Origin: an uncultured Butyrivibrio sp.
GTDB lineage: Bacteria > Bacillota > Clostridia > Lachnospirales > Lachnospiraceae
NCBI GenBank assembly: GCA_945928575.1
Contig: CAMENP010000012.1
Span: 1-64,000 of the forward strand
Direction: 5' to 3'
DNA length: 64,000 nt
The notes under the pieces are model-generated. The model saw nothing but the letters and a program-made list of their open reading frames with translations. It did not search any database and was not told the origin of the DNA. Each line of letters starts with the position of its first letter. Positions within the stretch are counted from its first letter, which is position 1. The position numbers and the translations under genes are program-made. Below are positions 24,765 through 35,600 of the stretch, piece after piece.

Positions 24765-25339
24765 CTTACAAACCTCCTTCTGATTAAAACCACCAATGCA
24801 CCGATCAGTTGAAAATAAAAGACATACAATAATGCCAATATGTAATCCGGTGCGGCTATTATAATGATAATATAACTGACTGCCGAAAACACGGTTGCGG
24901 CCAATTTCTGTACCAGGCGCCATTTAACGGTACGTTTCGGCCTGTTAGGTGACTGTACCGGGGCAATTATAATCACGAAGATTATATATACCGCGAATGC
25001 AATGCCGGAAATTATTCCGCTTATATGCATATACGGGACCGCCCATACACCGGCTCCGAAGAAGAGTAAAGACATGCCAAGACATCCAAGATACGTCTTT
25101 GCATGAAATCCTCCCATGAAACTCCTCGTAAACAAAAGTAACGCAAACAATATTACAAACTTAACTGCATTCCCGGTTACCGTAAAAAGGATTACCAGTA
25201 TCGCCAGTTTACTGAGTTCCGCAATAGTAATTTCTATTGCATAAGTTACCTTCGCTTTCTGTTTCGGAGACCTCTGCTTATCTTTCGATATTCTGCTTTC
25301 CAGCCACACTGCGAGCTCATGAATTCTACAATCAATCAT
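24761..25339 (-). CDS. agrB: AgrB-family peptide-processing membrane protease
   Basis: A membrane cysteine protease that cleaves AgrD and forms the thiolactone. 192 residues with five or six membrane segments. The catalytic pair is His79 and Cys86 in GGFHAKTYLGC, with the same seven-residue spacing as staphylococcal AgrB. I start at ATG 25339, which fits the family N-terminus (MIDCRIHELAVWLES); a TTG eight codons earlier is possible. No ribosome site is visible, and the best -10 box ends six bases before this ATG. It overlaps agrD and is divergent from the regulator gene. Confidence 0.93.
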   Translation of the reverse strand: MIDCRIHELAVWLESRISKDKQRSPKQKAKVTYAIEITIAELSKLAILVILFTVTGNAVKFVILFALLLFTRSFMGGFHAKTYLGCLGMSLLFFGAGVWAVPYMHISGIISGIAFAVYIIFVIIIAPVQSPNRPKRTVKWRLVQKLAATVFSAVSYIIIIIAAPDYILALLYVFYFQLIGALVVLIRRRFVR

Positions 25340-25345
25340 GCTTTT

Positions 25346-25374
25346 TATATACAATTTCAACACAAATTTTTCAA
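25346..25374 (-). promoter_or_regulatory. Candidate agrB promoter abutting the start codon
   Basis: On the minus strand TTGAAA (complement of 25369-25374), 17 bp, then TATATA (complement of 25346-25351). The predicted start coincides with the agrB ATG, implying a leaderless mRNA unless a further promoter exists upstream. Confidence 0.6.
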
Positions 25375-25390
25375 TAGATTTGGCTCAAAA

Positions 25391-25426
25391 CGACCTGAAC
25401 TGCAAGTATAACGACCTGAACTGCAA
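25391..25426. promoter_or_regulatory. AgrA-type LytTR direct repeats (9-N12-9)
   Basis: On the minus strand GCAGTTCAG, 12 bases, GCAGTTCAG; each is embedded in TTGCAGTTCAGGTCG and the period is 21 bp. Staphylococcal AgrA sites have the same geometry (ACAGTTAAG, 12 bases, repeat). The pair lies between the agrB and agrA promoters, about 16-21 bp from each -35 box, so it could serve both. Confidence 0.88.
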
Positions 25427-25442
25427 TTTTTGACTGTTTTGT

Positions 25443-25471
25443 TTGACCGTTTTATCCAAATATTGTATAAT
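25443..25471 (+). promoter_or_regulatory. Promoter of the agrA-agrC unit
   Basis: TTGACC (25443-25448), 17 bp, TATAAT (25466-25471). The agrA start codon follows 18 nt further on. Confidence 0.88.
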
Positions 25472-25488
25472 TTATGCGAGGTGTTTTT

Positions 25489-26205
25489 ATGATTAATATA
25501 CTTATTGTCGAAGATAATATATTACAATTAAATGCTCTTAAGTGCATTATAGAGAATACAGAAATAGGACAGCCGATATGTCCGTATACAGCTTCGGGAT
25601 ATGACGAAGCGGTTGAGATTATTTCTTCGGTGCATTTTGATGTATTTTTTCTGGATATCCTTTTCTCTGAAGATGAGAATGTTCCTTGTGGCATAGACCT
25701 TGGCAATTACATAAGAACCCTTGACCGGTACCGTTATACTCCGATTGTGTATATTACATCTATTCCGGGTCAGATCAATAATGCGGTTAATGATATACAC
25801 TGTTATAATTATCTTATCAAGCCTTATAAGCGTGAAGACGTTGAGAAACTTCTGAAGTCCGTAACCGATTCACCCATGATCTCGGCTGCACCTTTAAGAA
25901 TTATTGATGTTAATTCGGTTTCACATAACGTTGTTGTTGAGAATATTATTATGTTATCCGTGTCCAGCCATACGCTTACCATACACTGTGATGACATCGA
26001 TTTAGCAACGAGGCAGTTTAATATTGACTCGGTTCTTGCGTTGCTTCCGTCCTATTTTATACGGGTTCATCGTAAGTATATCGTGAACAGGCACCGGATT
26101 GATAATTATGACCGTACTTTGGGTTTTATCCATATTGACGGTGAAACCATTCCCATCGGCCGTACTTATAAAACAGAATTTGAGAAGAGGTATAACTTGA
26201 CATGA
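25489..26205 (+). CDS. agrA: LytTR response regulator (AgrA-like)
   Basis: 238 residues. The receiver domain (1-125) has the acidic pocket at Glu8-Asp9, phospho-acceptor Asp56 in FFLDILF and the conserved Lys111 in LIKPY. The C-terminal LytTR DNA-binding domain (about 135-235) ends IHIDGETIPIGRTYKTEF. The start is the ATG after GCGAGGTG; a longer frame begins within that ribosome site. It overlaps the kinase gene by 4 nt. It probably binds the 9-N12-9 repeats upstream and so controls agrBD and itself. Confidence 0.94.
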   Translation: MINILIVEDNILQLNALKCIIENTEIGQPICPYTASGYDEAVEIISSVHFDVFFLDILFSEDENVPCGIDLGNYIRTLDRYRYTPIVYITSIPGQINNAVNDIHCYNYLIKPYKREDVEKLLKSVTDSPMISAAPLRIIDVNSVSHNVVVENIIMLSVSSHTLTIHCDDIDLATRQFNIDSVLALLPSYFIRVHRKYIVNRHRIDNYDRTLGFIHIDGETIPIGRTYKTEFEKRYNLT

Positions 26206-27467
26206 CTGATGCACTTATTTACTTTACATATACTATCATTGAATATTTCATTTTCTGGTATACAGCTTCAGTATTAATACATAAGAAGCCGCACATTACA
26301 CCGCGCATTATACCCGGTGTGCTTTTGGTTGTATGTATGAGCATATATTCAGTTTTTATAAATAACCAATTCGTATCGATTCTTCTTTTTATCCCCTTAC
26401 AGGTAATAACACTCGCTTATTCCCAGAATATGCGTCTGAGCGAATTTATCTGGCTGTACGTAGTCGAATATATAATAATCACTTTCTGTGAGGTCCCCGT
26501 TGCCTTCGGACTGTCGTTTTTCAGGCTGGATGCCGGAATCAACAGTCTTCTCGGCAGCATATTTACGTTTGCAATAATTGTAATCATATGCCGTTTTACA
26601 CCTATAACCAAGCTTTACAGCCTTTATGATAATTCTTCCGTCAAGGTCAAAATAATCATATCAGATACATCACTGATTGCCATTCTGACGGCATTGTATT
26701 TCAGGGTATCACCGGATAATTTCATTGACAATATGATCATCCTTGCCGTATGTATTCTTATTATACTTTTTGTCAATATAGAGATTGCCATGACTCAATA
26801 TGATCTTGCTTCCAAGCAGAAGCAGCTTGAAGCTTACAGACATTATCTGCCAATCGTTGAGGATCTTATCAAAGAAGTCCGTATGAGACAGCACGATTAT
26901 GACAATACTATCCAGGCCATAACATCCCTTACCATTACATGCAGCACATACGACGAACTTTCGGCGGCGATCAATGATTTTACCGACCATATAAACGAGT
27001 CCAATATTCCGTCGAATCTGCTCAAGCTTAATTTCAAGCTGGCTGCGGGATTTATTTTTTCCAAATGTAATGAGGCACTTTCGGCAGGAAAGAAACTTAC
27101 CGTAAAGATTGATAATTACATACTCAATACTTCGGTAGTAGAATATGACCTGATCGAAATGCTTGGAATTCTCATAGATAATGCAATAGAAGCAACGCCT
27201 GAGCACGGTGAAGCCTTTATCGAACTCAGCAACCGCGGTGAGAAGTCAGTGTTTACGGTTATGAATCCTTCTCCTATAATAAGTGATACCGCCATAAAGA
27301 AGATTTTTACCGATGGGTTCTCTACCAAGAAGCGCAATGACGGAAGGCCGCACGGAATAGGTCTTTCAAGACTTTCCGGAATGGTGCGCACATACAAAGG
27401 AAGCATAGATGCTTCCAACCGTGATATTGACGGAACCAATTATATATGTTTTTGCCTGATTGTTTAA
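26202..27467 (+). CDS. agrC: GHKL-domain sensor kinase (AgrC-like)
   Basis: 421 residues. About six N-terminal membrane segments (1-195) form the expected peptide receptor. A linker helix carries the phospho-acceptor His231 in RQHDYDNTIQAI, and a GHKL ATPase domain has IDNAIEATPE (N box) and G-I-G-L-S-R. This is the HPK10 architecture of peptide quorum-sensing receptors. It overlaps agrA by ATGA. Its stop overlaps the convergent subtilase stop by 4 nt. The cognate ligand is most likely the CFSLF-ring peptide made by agrBD. Confidence 0.93.
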   Translation: MTDALIYFTYTIIEYFIFWYTASVLIHKKPHITPRIIPGVLLVVCMSIYSVFINNQFVSILLFIPLQVITLAYSQNMRLSEFIWLYVVEYIIITFCEVPVAFGLSFFRLDAGINSLLGSIFTFAIIVIICRFTPITKLYSLYDNSSVKVKIIISDTSLIAILTALYFRVSPDNFIDNMIILAVCILIILFVNIEIAMTQYDLASKQKQLEAYRHYLPIVEDLIKEVRMRQHDYDNTIQAITSLTITCSTYDELSAAINDFTDHINESNIPSNLLKLNFKLAAGFIFSKCNEALSAGKKLTVKIDNYILNTSVVEYDLIEMLGILIDNAIEATPEHGEAFIELSNRGEKSVFTVMNPSPIISDTAIKKIFTDGFSTKKRNDGRPHGIGLSRLSGMVRTYKGSIDASNRDIDGTNYICFCLIV

Positions 27468-29140
27468 TCCGGTATGCTTCTTCTTACACATAACGCTCCC
27501 CATCCGGTTCTCTCTGACGGAACCGGAACAGAGCTTAACGGCACAGCTCCGCGTATGAGCTGTGCTTTTATTTTGGCTCCGTACATATAAGGATCCCTGC
27601 CTTTTACAATCCCCCACTGCATAAGCAGCGCAGCGGCTCCCGTCACGAACGGTGCCGCCATGGATGTACCGCTTTGGGCGGAATATCCCCCTCCGGGTGC
27701 AGGTGACATAATATTCACTCCTGGTGCCACTATATCCGGTTTCACCGTGCGTACCACTCTGGTATACCCGCGTCCCGAAAAATCAGCATACGAACCTGTA
27801 CGGCTATTGTATGCTCCGACGGTTATCACATTATACGAGGTCGATGGTATCGTTAAAGTCACATCAGGACTGCTTTTCGTAAATCCTGTATCCCTGCTCA
27901 CAAAATTCCCGGCCGGAAGCCACATATGATATACGCCGTCACGCACATCCAGTGCTTCTACTTCTATGTTCCAGATCCCGCTTGCAATATAATCCGCGCC
28001 TATCATCTGGATAAAAATTTCCTGATTGACACTGTATGGCGATGGCTGGCCGAAATATACATATATTTCCGTACTGCCCGCCCTGTAAACCGTAATAACA
28101 TCATCACCCTGCATCGGTCCGTACTTCCGTCCGTCAGGTGCCGTAAGCGTTATCCTGTATATGTCCGCATAATTTTTCCATATCTGGATATCGATTGACG
28201 GCTCGTAACGCCCTATAACAAGTTCCGTAGCGATAACCGGCGCCGCTGCTTTGGCAAAATCCTGCATAACATGTATTTTTCTGACGGCTTCGTTGCCGCT
28301 TCCCGCTACTATCACACATTGCCATATATCAGCCACGGTATTGATATAAGTTTCCAGTAACGAAGTACCGTCATGCGCTCCGTAATTATTTCCGAAACTC
28401 ATATTAATGGCAACAGGCATTGAAAGACTTGCCGCTTTTCTTATGACATAATCCAATGCTTCCATAAGTCTGGCGCTGCTGAAATATAAATCATTGCCAA
28501 GTTTTACAATAAGAAGTCTTGACTTATATGCCACTCCTCTGTATCTTCCGTCCGATGCCCTGCCGTTTCCTGCGGCTATTCCCGCAACATGTGTTCCATG
28601 TCCGCTTACATCTTCCACAGGAACCCTCGATAAATCACCGTCTATCGCTGCATTTATATCATCCTCGCTATACACACGCCCGGTATTCTCATCGTATAAT
28701 TCTATTATTCTTGTTTTTCCGTCGTCCGTCATAAAATCCGGATGTCTGTAATCCACAGAACTGTCTATTATGGCCGTAATCACCCCGCTGCCGTCAAGTA
28801 CACTGTCCGTATATTGAAAATCAAGACAGGATACACTCGTGGAATTATCAAGTTCAAAAAACAATTTCTTTGGTTTTTCGATATATATAACTTCCCGGAG
28901 TGTGGCAAATTCATCTATCCTGTCCTGCCTTATCTTTACGAGTGCATATCCTCCGAGCAGAATTTTAAGGCTGGATGCAATATCATTTGCGGCAGCCTCA
29001 ATATTCCCGTTATACTTAACGATAAGTTCCCATTCATTGTCCGTCATGTTATATCCGGTATTAAGATCCTGTGTTCTTTCACGTTCATTTTCCGGTATAT
29101 TTATCGCAAGGTTCAGCTGGTTTTCTATTTTCTGATCCAT
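27464..29140 (-). CDS. Subtilase-family (S8) serine protease, Csp-like, no signal peptide
   Basis: 558 residues with the full subtilisin triad: Asp126 in IIDSSVD, His181 in SGHGTHVAG and Ser493 in SGTSMAAP, plus the oxyanion-region SFGNNYG. A jelly-roll-like insert of about 150 residues lies between the His and Ser parts, as in the CspA/B/C germination-type proteases and related clostridial S8 proteins. No signal peptide is visible, so it is cytosolic or exported by another route. It starts 6 nt after addA with no clear ribosome site. Substrate unknown; AgrD or serpin connections are not shown by the sequence. Confidence 0.9.
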   Translation of the reverse strand: MDQKIENQLNLAINIPENERERTQDLNTGYNMTDNEWELIVKYNGNIEAAANDIASSLKILLGGYALVKIRQDRIDEFATLREVIYIEKPKKLFFELDNSTSVSCLDFQYTDSVLDGSGVITAIIDSSVDYRHPDFMTDDGKTRIIELYDENTGRVYSEDDINAAIDGDLSRVPVEDVSGHGTHVAGIAAGNGRASDGRYRGVAYKSRLLIVKLGNDLYFSSARLMEALDYVIRKAASLSMPVAINMSFGNNYGAHDGTSLLETYINTVADIWQCVIVAGSGNEAVRKIHVMQDFAKAAAPVIATELVIGRYEPSIDIQIWKNYADIYRITLTAPDGRKYGPMQGDDVITVYRAGSTEIYVYFGQPSPYSVNQEIFIQMIGADYIASGIWNIEVEALDVRDGVYHMWLPAGNFVSRDTGFTKSSPDVTLTIPSTSYNVITVGAYNSRTGSYADFSGRGYTRVVRTVKPDIVAPGVNIMSPAPGGGYSAQSGTSMAAPFVTGAAALLMQWGIVKGRDPYMYGAKIKAQLIRGAVPLSSVPVPSERTGWGALCVRRSIPD

Positions 29141-29146
29141 ACAATA

Positions 29147-32100
29147 TTATATTATGACAGCATGATCAAGATGTACGGAATATATATAACATCCTCCACA
29201 TTCTCTTCCGGTTATGCGCGAAAGCGCTTCACTGTACAATGCAAGCTGCCTGCCGTAACGCTCTGTCAGGACAAAATCAGATGACACACGGTCGGTTTTA
29301 TAATCCACGATATATACTTTATCATCTTCAAAGAAAAACGCATCTATTATACCCTGAATAAGAACCTTTTCGTCTTCCGGATATGATGGGTCAATCTCGG
29401 ACGAACTGACTTCCATCGTAAACGGCTGTTCTCGATATAATTTATTATCATCAAAAGCTTTTTTCATACGTTTACCGAGGTCCGTATCAAGAAAACGGAT
29501 ATATTTGCGCAGATTAACAAGTCCTGCATATTCCTCACTTATCCTTCCGTCTTCAATCCATCCTTTAAGCTGCGCGCGTATGGCATCGGTGTCCTGCGCA
29601 TGGTCATAATCAAGCAGTTCAAATACCTTATGATAAGCATTTCCTCTTGATATTCCGTCATTCTCCGTCTTCTCTATGAATTCCGGAACCGGTTTGATTT
29701 TCTCAGGCGGCGTAATCTGTGCTTCAAGAAGTTCACTTTCTTCCATAGCCTTATGCTTAAGTTCCGATACAGAGTATTTGGCTCTGAGTGAATATACATT
29801 ATTATGCGGATATACATAATCAAGTGCTTTGCACATCATCTCGTAATCTTTACCATCATTTTCTATATCCGATAGTCCCGTCATCATTCTCTTGATCTCA
29901 ACAGAACGGTCGACTAATGCAGCTACAGCCGTATGTGACAGTTCATCCTGCCCGATTACATGCACAGCAAATCTTCCCATGCTTCCCGGATTGATTGCCG
30001 GAGGCATAATGATATCAAGATAACTTCTGTTCTCCATTATGTAATTAATCCCCATTCTTCCGGAGGATGCGCAGCGCTTCCACACTTGCTCCCTCTTATC
30101 ATAGGACGTTACACCGAGAACAATCAGTTTGTCCACAGCCCTTGTCATTGCAACATAGAGGATTCTCAATTCTTCTCCGATGTCGTCTGCCTTCATTCTG
30201 CGCGAGAGCATACGCCTGTATGTTGTATCACATTTAACACGATATTTCAAATCAACATCAGCAATACCTATTCCGAATTCACTATCGTATATAATATCAT
30301 CTTTAGTGTCATCGAGATTATATTCTTTGGCGCCGTTACCGAGAATGACAACCGGAAATTCCAGTCCCTTGCTCTTATGGATACTCATTATCCTCACGAC
30401 ATCATCCTCCTCGGACTCGGCCTGGGCTTCTCCGTAATCCACTTCATATTTGCGCAGTCTTTCTATATATCTTAAGAAATTAAACAGTCCGGAGTAACTT
30501 GTTTTTTCAAATTCCCTTGCTTTCTGCACAAGCATTTCCAAATTGGCCTTACGGAGCTTTCCTCCTGTCATGGTTCCGGCATATTCATAATATCCGCTAT
30601 TATATATAATATCAGATATCAGCTCGTTTATTGTGACAACACGGCTCATCTTTCTGTAATGTTCTATAAGACTAAGAAGATTTCTGCATTTAATTGCCGT
30701 ACCATCTTCACGTTTGGCATACCCGATTATACAGTCATACAGCTGTGTCCTGCGTTTTCTGCCTTTTATAACGGCAAGTTCTTCCGCCGTGAACGTTGCA
30801 AAGAAAGAACGCATCACTCCCGCAAGCGGTATTTCCTGTCTCGGATTATCTATTACACGCAGCAGATCAAGCACTTTGCTCACTTCATATGAATCAAAAT
30901 ATCCTGTCGTCTTGGCATACACGCACGGAATATTATGTGCATTAAGCGCCGCGGCATATCCCGGCGCATCCTTCTTATCACTTCTTAACAGAATTACAAT
31001 ATCCCTGAAACTAAGATCACTGTTTTCCGACATCAGGCGCTCTACCACACTTACAGCCATATTGTAATATATGTCAGACGTCTCAACTCCTTCAAATTCA
31101 CCCTTATCAGCGATATATATATCAGTCGTATCATCCGCTTCGCCTTCTGCGTTAAGTCCGTAATTGAGTGCCGCATCCTTGCTGTATCCGATTCCGCCTA
31201 TTTCTTCCTTCATCGCCATGTAAAAAACATCGTTTACCGAATTAATTACATTCTCACGACTTCGGAAATTCCTATGAAGTTCCATGCACACATGGCTGCC
31301 TTCTTTGCCGTAACTGTGATATTTTTCGATAAAAAGTCCCGGATTGGCCATCCTGAATTTATAAATACTCTGCTTGACATCGCCAACCATAAACATATCG
31401 GGATTTCCGAAACGTTCTCTCGACACGGCCTTCAATATAAGTTCCTGGACAAGATTGCTGTCCTGATATTCATCAATATATATTTCATTATATTGCGATG
31501 CCAGTTCGTCCGCTATTTCCGTATATTCATATCCTTCATCCGTGCGTTTTACCAATATGTCAAGTGCATAGTGCTCTATATCCGGAAAATCCACTATATT
31601 GGAAGCTGTCTTGGCTCTCTGATATGCATCCGTAAATTCCGATGTGAGTGATGTTATGGTCCTTACATAATGGCTGCATTGCGCCATATCGGCATATTGT
31701 CCGTGAACATCCGTAAGATAATTATCTTTAAGCGCAGCAATTCTTTTCTTGATACCATCTCTTATATTCTTAACATATGCCCTTGCATCCTCGGATGTAT
31801 TTTTATCTGCGGGCAGTCTTGAATATTTAATATCAAGTGCCGTTTCCAGTGCTTCAAGCGTATTACATTCTTTCGCATCTTCAAGGCGGTTTCTCTCCTC
31901 CTCAATAACCGGGCCGTATTTATTCGGACCTCCGGGCTGGCTGCATTCATCAAGTATCTCTTCATATTCCTGTACACACTCAGTCAGAGATGCTTTGATA
32001 TAATCAATCGTGTCCTTCACAACCGGAAGATTTTCATATTCATCTTCATCTGTCAGATAATCACTGAGGCATTTATCGATCCATTCCGACGGCCATGGAT

Positions 32101-32647
32101 TACTTTGCGCAAACCTGTGCAGTCCAAGTATAATATCATATATTCTGTCTAATTTTTTGCCCCCGGCAAATGCCTCAACAAAGTCCTCAAATTCCCTGTC
32201 ATTATCCGCAAAATGTTTTTCTATAATATCCGACATCACATCTGCGCGTATAAGGTTAAGCTCGCCTTCATCCGCTATTCTGAATGACGGATCTATCCCT
32301 ATTGCATTATAATAATTTCTGACAATATATGAACAGAAACTGTCTATCGTACATATACGCGCACTGTCCACAAGCGATATCTGTCTGATCAGATATCTGT
32401 TGTCAGGGTCTGCCGAAAGCTCCTTCTCAAACGCCCTTGAAAGCCTTGTTTTCATTTCCTCGGCCGCCGCCTTGGTAAATGTAACGACAACAATATCATC
32501 TATTCCCGTATGTTCTTTCTCATCGAGCACTTTCTTGATAATTCTCTCGATCAGGACAGCTGTTTTACCCGAACCGGCAGCTGCACTGACCAGAAGATTA
32601 CCGCCTCTGAAATCAATTACATCATGTTGTTCTTTCGTCCACTTCAT
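29147..32647 (-). CDS. addA: AddA, helicase-nuclease subunit A
   Basis: Repairs double-strand breaks together with AddB by unwinding and trimming ends to a chi site. 1166 residues: UvrD-type helicase motifs I (SAAAGSGKTAVL), II (YIDEYQDSN), III (VGDVKQSIYKFR), IV-VI (MSIHKSKGLEFPVV, YVAMTRA), and a C-terminal RecB-family nuclease (KVYIVDYKTDR with the metal-binding Asp and Lys). Start at the ATG within G-A-T-G overlapping the addB stop by one base, GGAGG upstream; the longer frame lies inside addB. Confidence 0.96.
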   Translation of the reverse strand: MKWTKEQHDVIDFRGGNLLVSAAAGSGKTAVLIERIIKKVLDEKEHTGIDDIVVVTFTKAAAEEMKTRLSRAFEKELSADPDNRYLIRQISLVDSARICTIDSFCSYIVRNYYNAIGIDPSFRIADEGELNLIRADVMSDIIEKHFADNDREFEDFVEAFAGGKKLDRIYDIILGLHRFAQSNPWPSEWIDKCLSDYLTDEDEYENLPVVKDTIDYIKASLTECVQEYEEILDECSQPGGPNKYGPVIEEERNRLEDAKECNTLEALETALDIKYSRLPADKNTSEDARAYVKNIRDGIKKRIAALKDNYLTDVHGQYADMAQCSHYVRTITSLTSEFTDAYQRAKTASNIVDFPDIEHYALDILVKRTDEGYEYTEIADELASQYNEIYIDEYQDSNLVQELILKAVSRERFGNPDMFMVGDVKQSIYKFRMANPGLFIEKYHSYGKEGSHVCMELHRNFRSRENVINSVNDVFYMAMKEEIGGIGYSKDAALNYGLNAEGEADDTTDIYIADKGEFEGVETSDIYYNMAVSVVERLMSENSDLSFRDIVILLRSDKKDAPGYAAALNAHNIPCVYAKTTGYFDSYEVSKVLDLLRVIDNPRQEIPLAGVMRSFFATFTAEELAVIKGRKRRTQLYDCIIGYAKREDGTAIKCRNLLSLIEHYRKMSRVVTINELISDIIYNSGYYEYAGTMTGGKLRKANLEMLVQKAREFEKTSYSGLFNFLRYIERLRKYEVDYGEAQAESEEDDVVRIMSIHKSKGLEFPVVILGNGAKEYNLDDTKDDIIYDSEFGIGIADVDLKYRVKCDTTYRRMLSRRMKADDIGEELRILYVAMTRAVDKLIVLGVTSYDKREQVWKRCASSGRMGINYIMENRSYLDIIMPPAINPGSMGRFAVHVIGQDELSHTAVAALVDRSVEIKRMMTGLSDIENDGKDYEMMCKALDYVYPHNNVYSLRAKYSVSELKHKAMEESELLEAQITPPEKIKPVPEFIEKTENDGISRGNAYHKVFELLDYDHAQDTDAIRAQLKGWIEDGRISEEYAGLVNLRKYIRFLDTDLGKRMKKAFDDNKLYREQPFTMEVSSSEIDPSYPEDEKVLIQGIIDAFFFEDDKVYIVDYKTDRVSSDFVLTERYGRQLALYSEALSRITGRECGGCYIYSVHLDHAVII

Positions 32648-35600
32648 CAGTCTTCCTCCCTGTATCCGAACTGCTGCCACATATCTTCTTTACCGGAAAT
32701 TTTCGGAATCTGTCTGGCATTCGGCATGTCGCTTCCCATATGACATATTCCGCCGTACGGACAATAATCGCACTCACCTTCGTAAGGCTCCGCCTTTACA
32801 TTGCCTTCCTGAATTTCATGTTCAAGTCCGGCAAGCTTCTTTGCCGCATAATCGGCAAGACACCTTAACTGTCCGTCGGTGAATACATTTTTGCCGAGCG
32901 CAAGCTTCCCGTAGCGCTTGGACGCAGGCGTGCATAACGATTTACCTTCATCCCAGTCATCCATTAAATACACGCTTTCGACACTTACAACACCGCCCGG
33001 GCGCATACTCTCAAGCAATGCTTTCTCATAATGTCCCGCGCTTTGGTCACGGTCTCCCGCAATTATGGGGTTATCGATATGATTATAAAAGGCCCCTGCC
33101 GCAATAATCTGCTTATCCGGGTACTTGCCGGCAGCTTTCTTAAGCATCGCGTCCAGATATAACATAAGCTGCAGTTTCAGTCCCACATACAATTTATCCG
33201 CAGAAAATTCGTTCTTACCCGACTTATAATCTATGACTTTTACATGAATCTTATCATTTTCTTCCGCAATATCCACTCGGTCTATTTTACCTTTAATAAG
33301 GACGTCCCCTTCTTTCTGGTAAAAATTTTCCTCGAATTCAACCGGCTTGAATATTCCCGCCTTGAGCTGTCTGCCCAATGCCCACACAGTCCTTGCCGTC
33401 ATATCTATAATCCGCTTTTTCATATATGCATTTGTGCTGTTGTCGGAAAAATACGACTGTGAAAAATCAACCGACGCATCCATGACCGCAGTCTCTGCCA
33501 CCCGGTAAATCTCTTCATCGGTAAGATCCGCGAAAGTTCTTCCTTCACTCTTAAGTCTTACAGATATAATTTCTATCGCACGATGGAACACGACTCCCAT
33601 ATCCGCCGCATTGAGTTCATACATACGTCGTTCTTCAAGTTCGAGACCATATCCGGCAAAATGTTCAAATGCGCATCCGGCAAATTTCTCTATTCTCGAA
33701 ATGCTTCCCGTCTTAAGTTCCGCATAAAGTTCTTCGGATGCCTTGCGCGTCAGGCTGTCCGGTTCTTCTTCTGCCGCAAAAACTTCAATAAGCCTGTCCA
33801 CCTCTTTCTTATACGGTTCATGTGTCATATAGTACATGAGCATATCGGTCGAATCCGTTATCATATGTCTTCCGGCATCCGCACTTGTGATATGTGCCAT
33901 GGCCGATTTGACATTCTCTGCTTTCACTCCCGGATACATTGACTCAACCATTGTATACACTCTCGAAGCCCTGCATTCTTTACCGGCATTATCAAATCTG
34001 TGGCTCATCAGATATAATCCGCATTCCGGTTCCGTCATATTAAGATAAAGATAGAAGTTCTGTATAAAAATTCTTTCCCTTGGTGTGGGGGACAATTCTA
34101 TTTTATTATCGCCGAGCACCTTGCGTTCATTATCTGATAATACGCCTTTTGATGCGGAAAGTTTCGGTATAACACCCTCATTAACTCCCAGTATATAGAG
34201 CATCTTCACATGCTCAAGCCTCGTTCTTTCTATGTCTCCAAGTGTCACGCAGTCCACCGACGGCGGTATTATTCCAACCTTAATCTCTTCAAAACCCGCA
34301 TCGAGTATCTGCGCCAGGTCCGATACGGATATTTTCTCATCTCCCATAAGCGCATACATCTGGTCGAGCAGTCCCATCACACCTGCATACACCTGTCTGT
34401 ATCCATCCGCCTTTGCTCTCATATACATATCGTTTCCGGCCGTTTCTTCCATGTCCGCAGCAAAATTTTCCATTTTGTCGTAAAGATTTTCCTGCTCCAT
34501 AAAATCATATATGGCACGCACATAATTGCCCGCCGCTGCTTCTTTATCGGAAAAAGCATCGTATAATATTTTAATTTTGTCCACAAGCATCTTACGCACG
34601 GCATTTACCGTAGTCATATTTTTCTCTTTGCCCGGATATTTACGCACAAAGTTCCCGTTCCACGCCTTATATCCCCTGATTCCGTAGGCGATAACGTAAT
34701 TTTCCGTTATATCGACATCATCTTTTGCAATATCGCACAGTCCGTTCTTAAGAAATCTGAATACGCTTTCATATGAATAATTACTTGCAATAATCTCAAT
34801 CGCCGAGCGCACGTATTCCACCATGGGATTTCCCATAATATTTCTCTTGGCATCGACAAAAAAAGGTACCCCGCTCTCCGTAAAAATCCTGACGGCATCA
34901 TCAGCATACATTTCCATATCGCCTACGACTACCGCTATGTCCCTGAACCTCAGACCTTTCTCCCTGACTTGCTTAAGTATATCCGATGCCGTGCACACCA
35001 GCTCATCCGCCGGATTATCAGGCCTTGCAAATCGTATGTCTTCCGTCGGCTTATCGAATTTCTTACCATTATATCTGAATATATTGCGTTCAAGAAACTT
35101 CAGTGCATCCGACTTGGCAAACCTGAATTTATCATAGTCAGCTTCTATCCTCGCATATTCTGTCTCCGCGCCGCATTCCTGTGCAATCCCTACAGCTTTG
35201 GATATCATTGTCTTGCTCATCGCAAACAGATCTTCATCTCCATATATTACATTATACGGTTCATCATCCGGCAATGTAACTGTTATCGTGACCTGCCTTG
35301 CCACCTTCATAATCTTTTCTATTATCTTATATTGCACAGGCGTAAATCCGGTAAATCCGTCAAATACCACATCCGCCCCCTTAAAAAATCCGGAACGTTC
35401 CATCACCGCAAGCATTGCTTCCGGCCTGTCTTCGACGGTTGTATACCTGCCGTTTATATATTCTTCAAACGCTTTATAAATGCGTGAAATATCTATTAAC
35501 TTCTGTTTCAGTCTGTCCCCCGCTTCTATTTTTCCGGCAATCTCTTCGAGTCCGTCCGGTCTCACGCCATACTGCTTAAGTTCCGAAACCATCGATTTCA

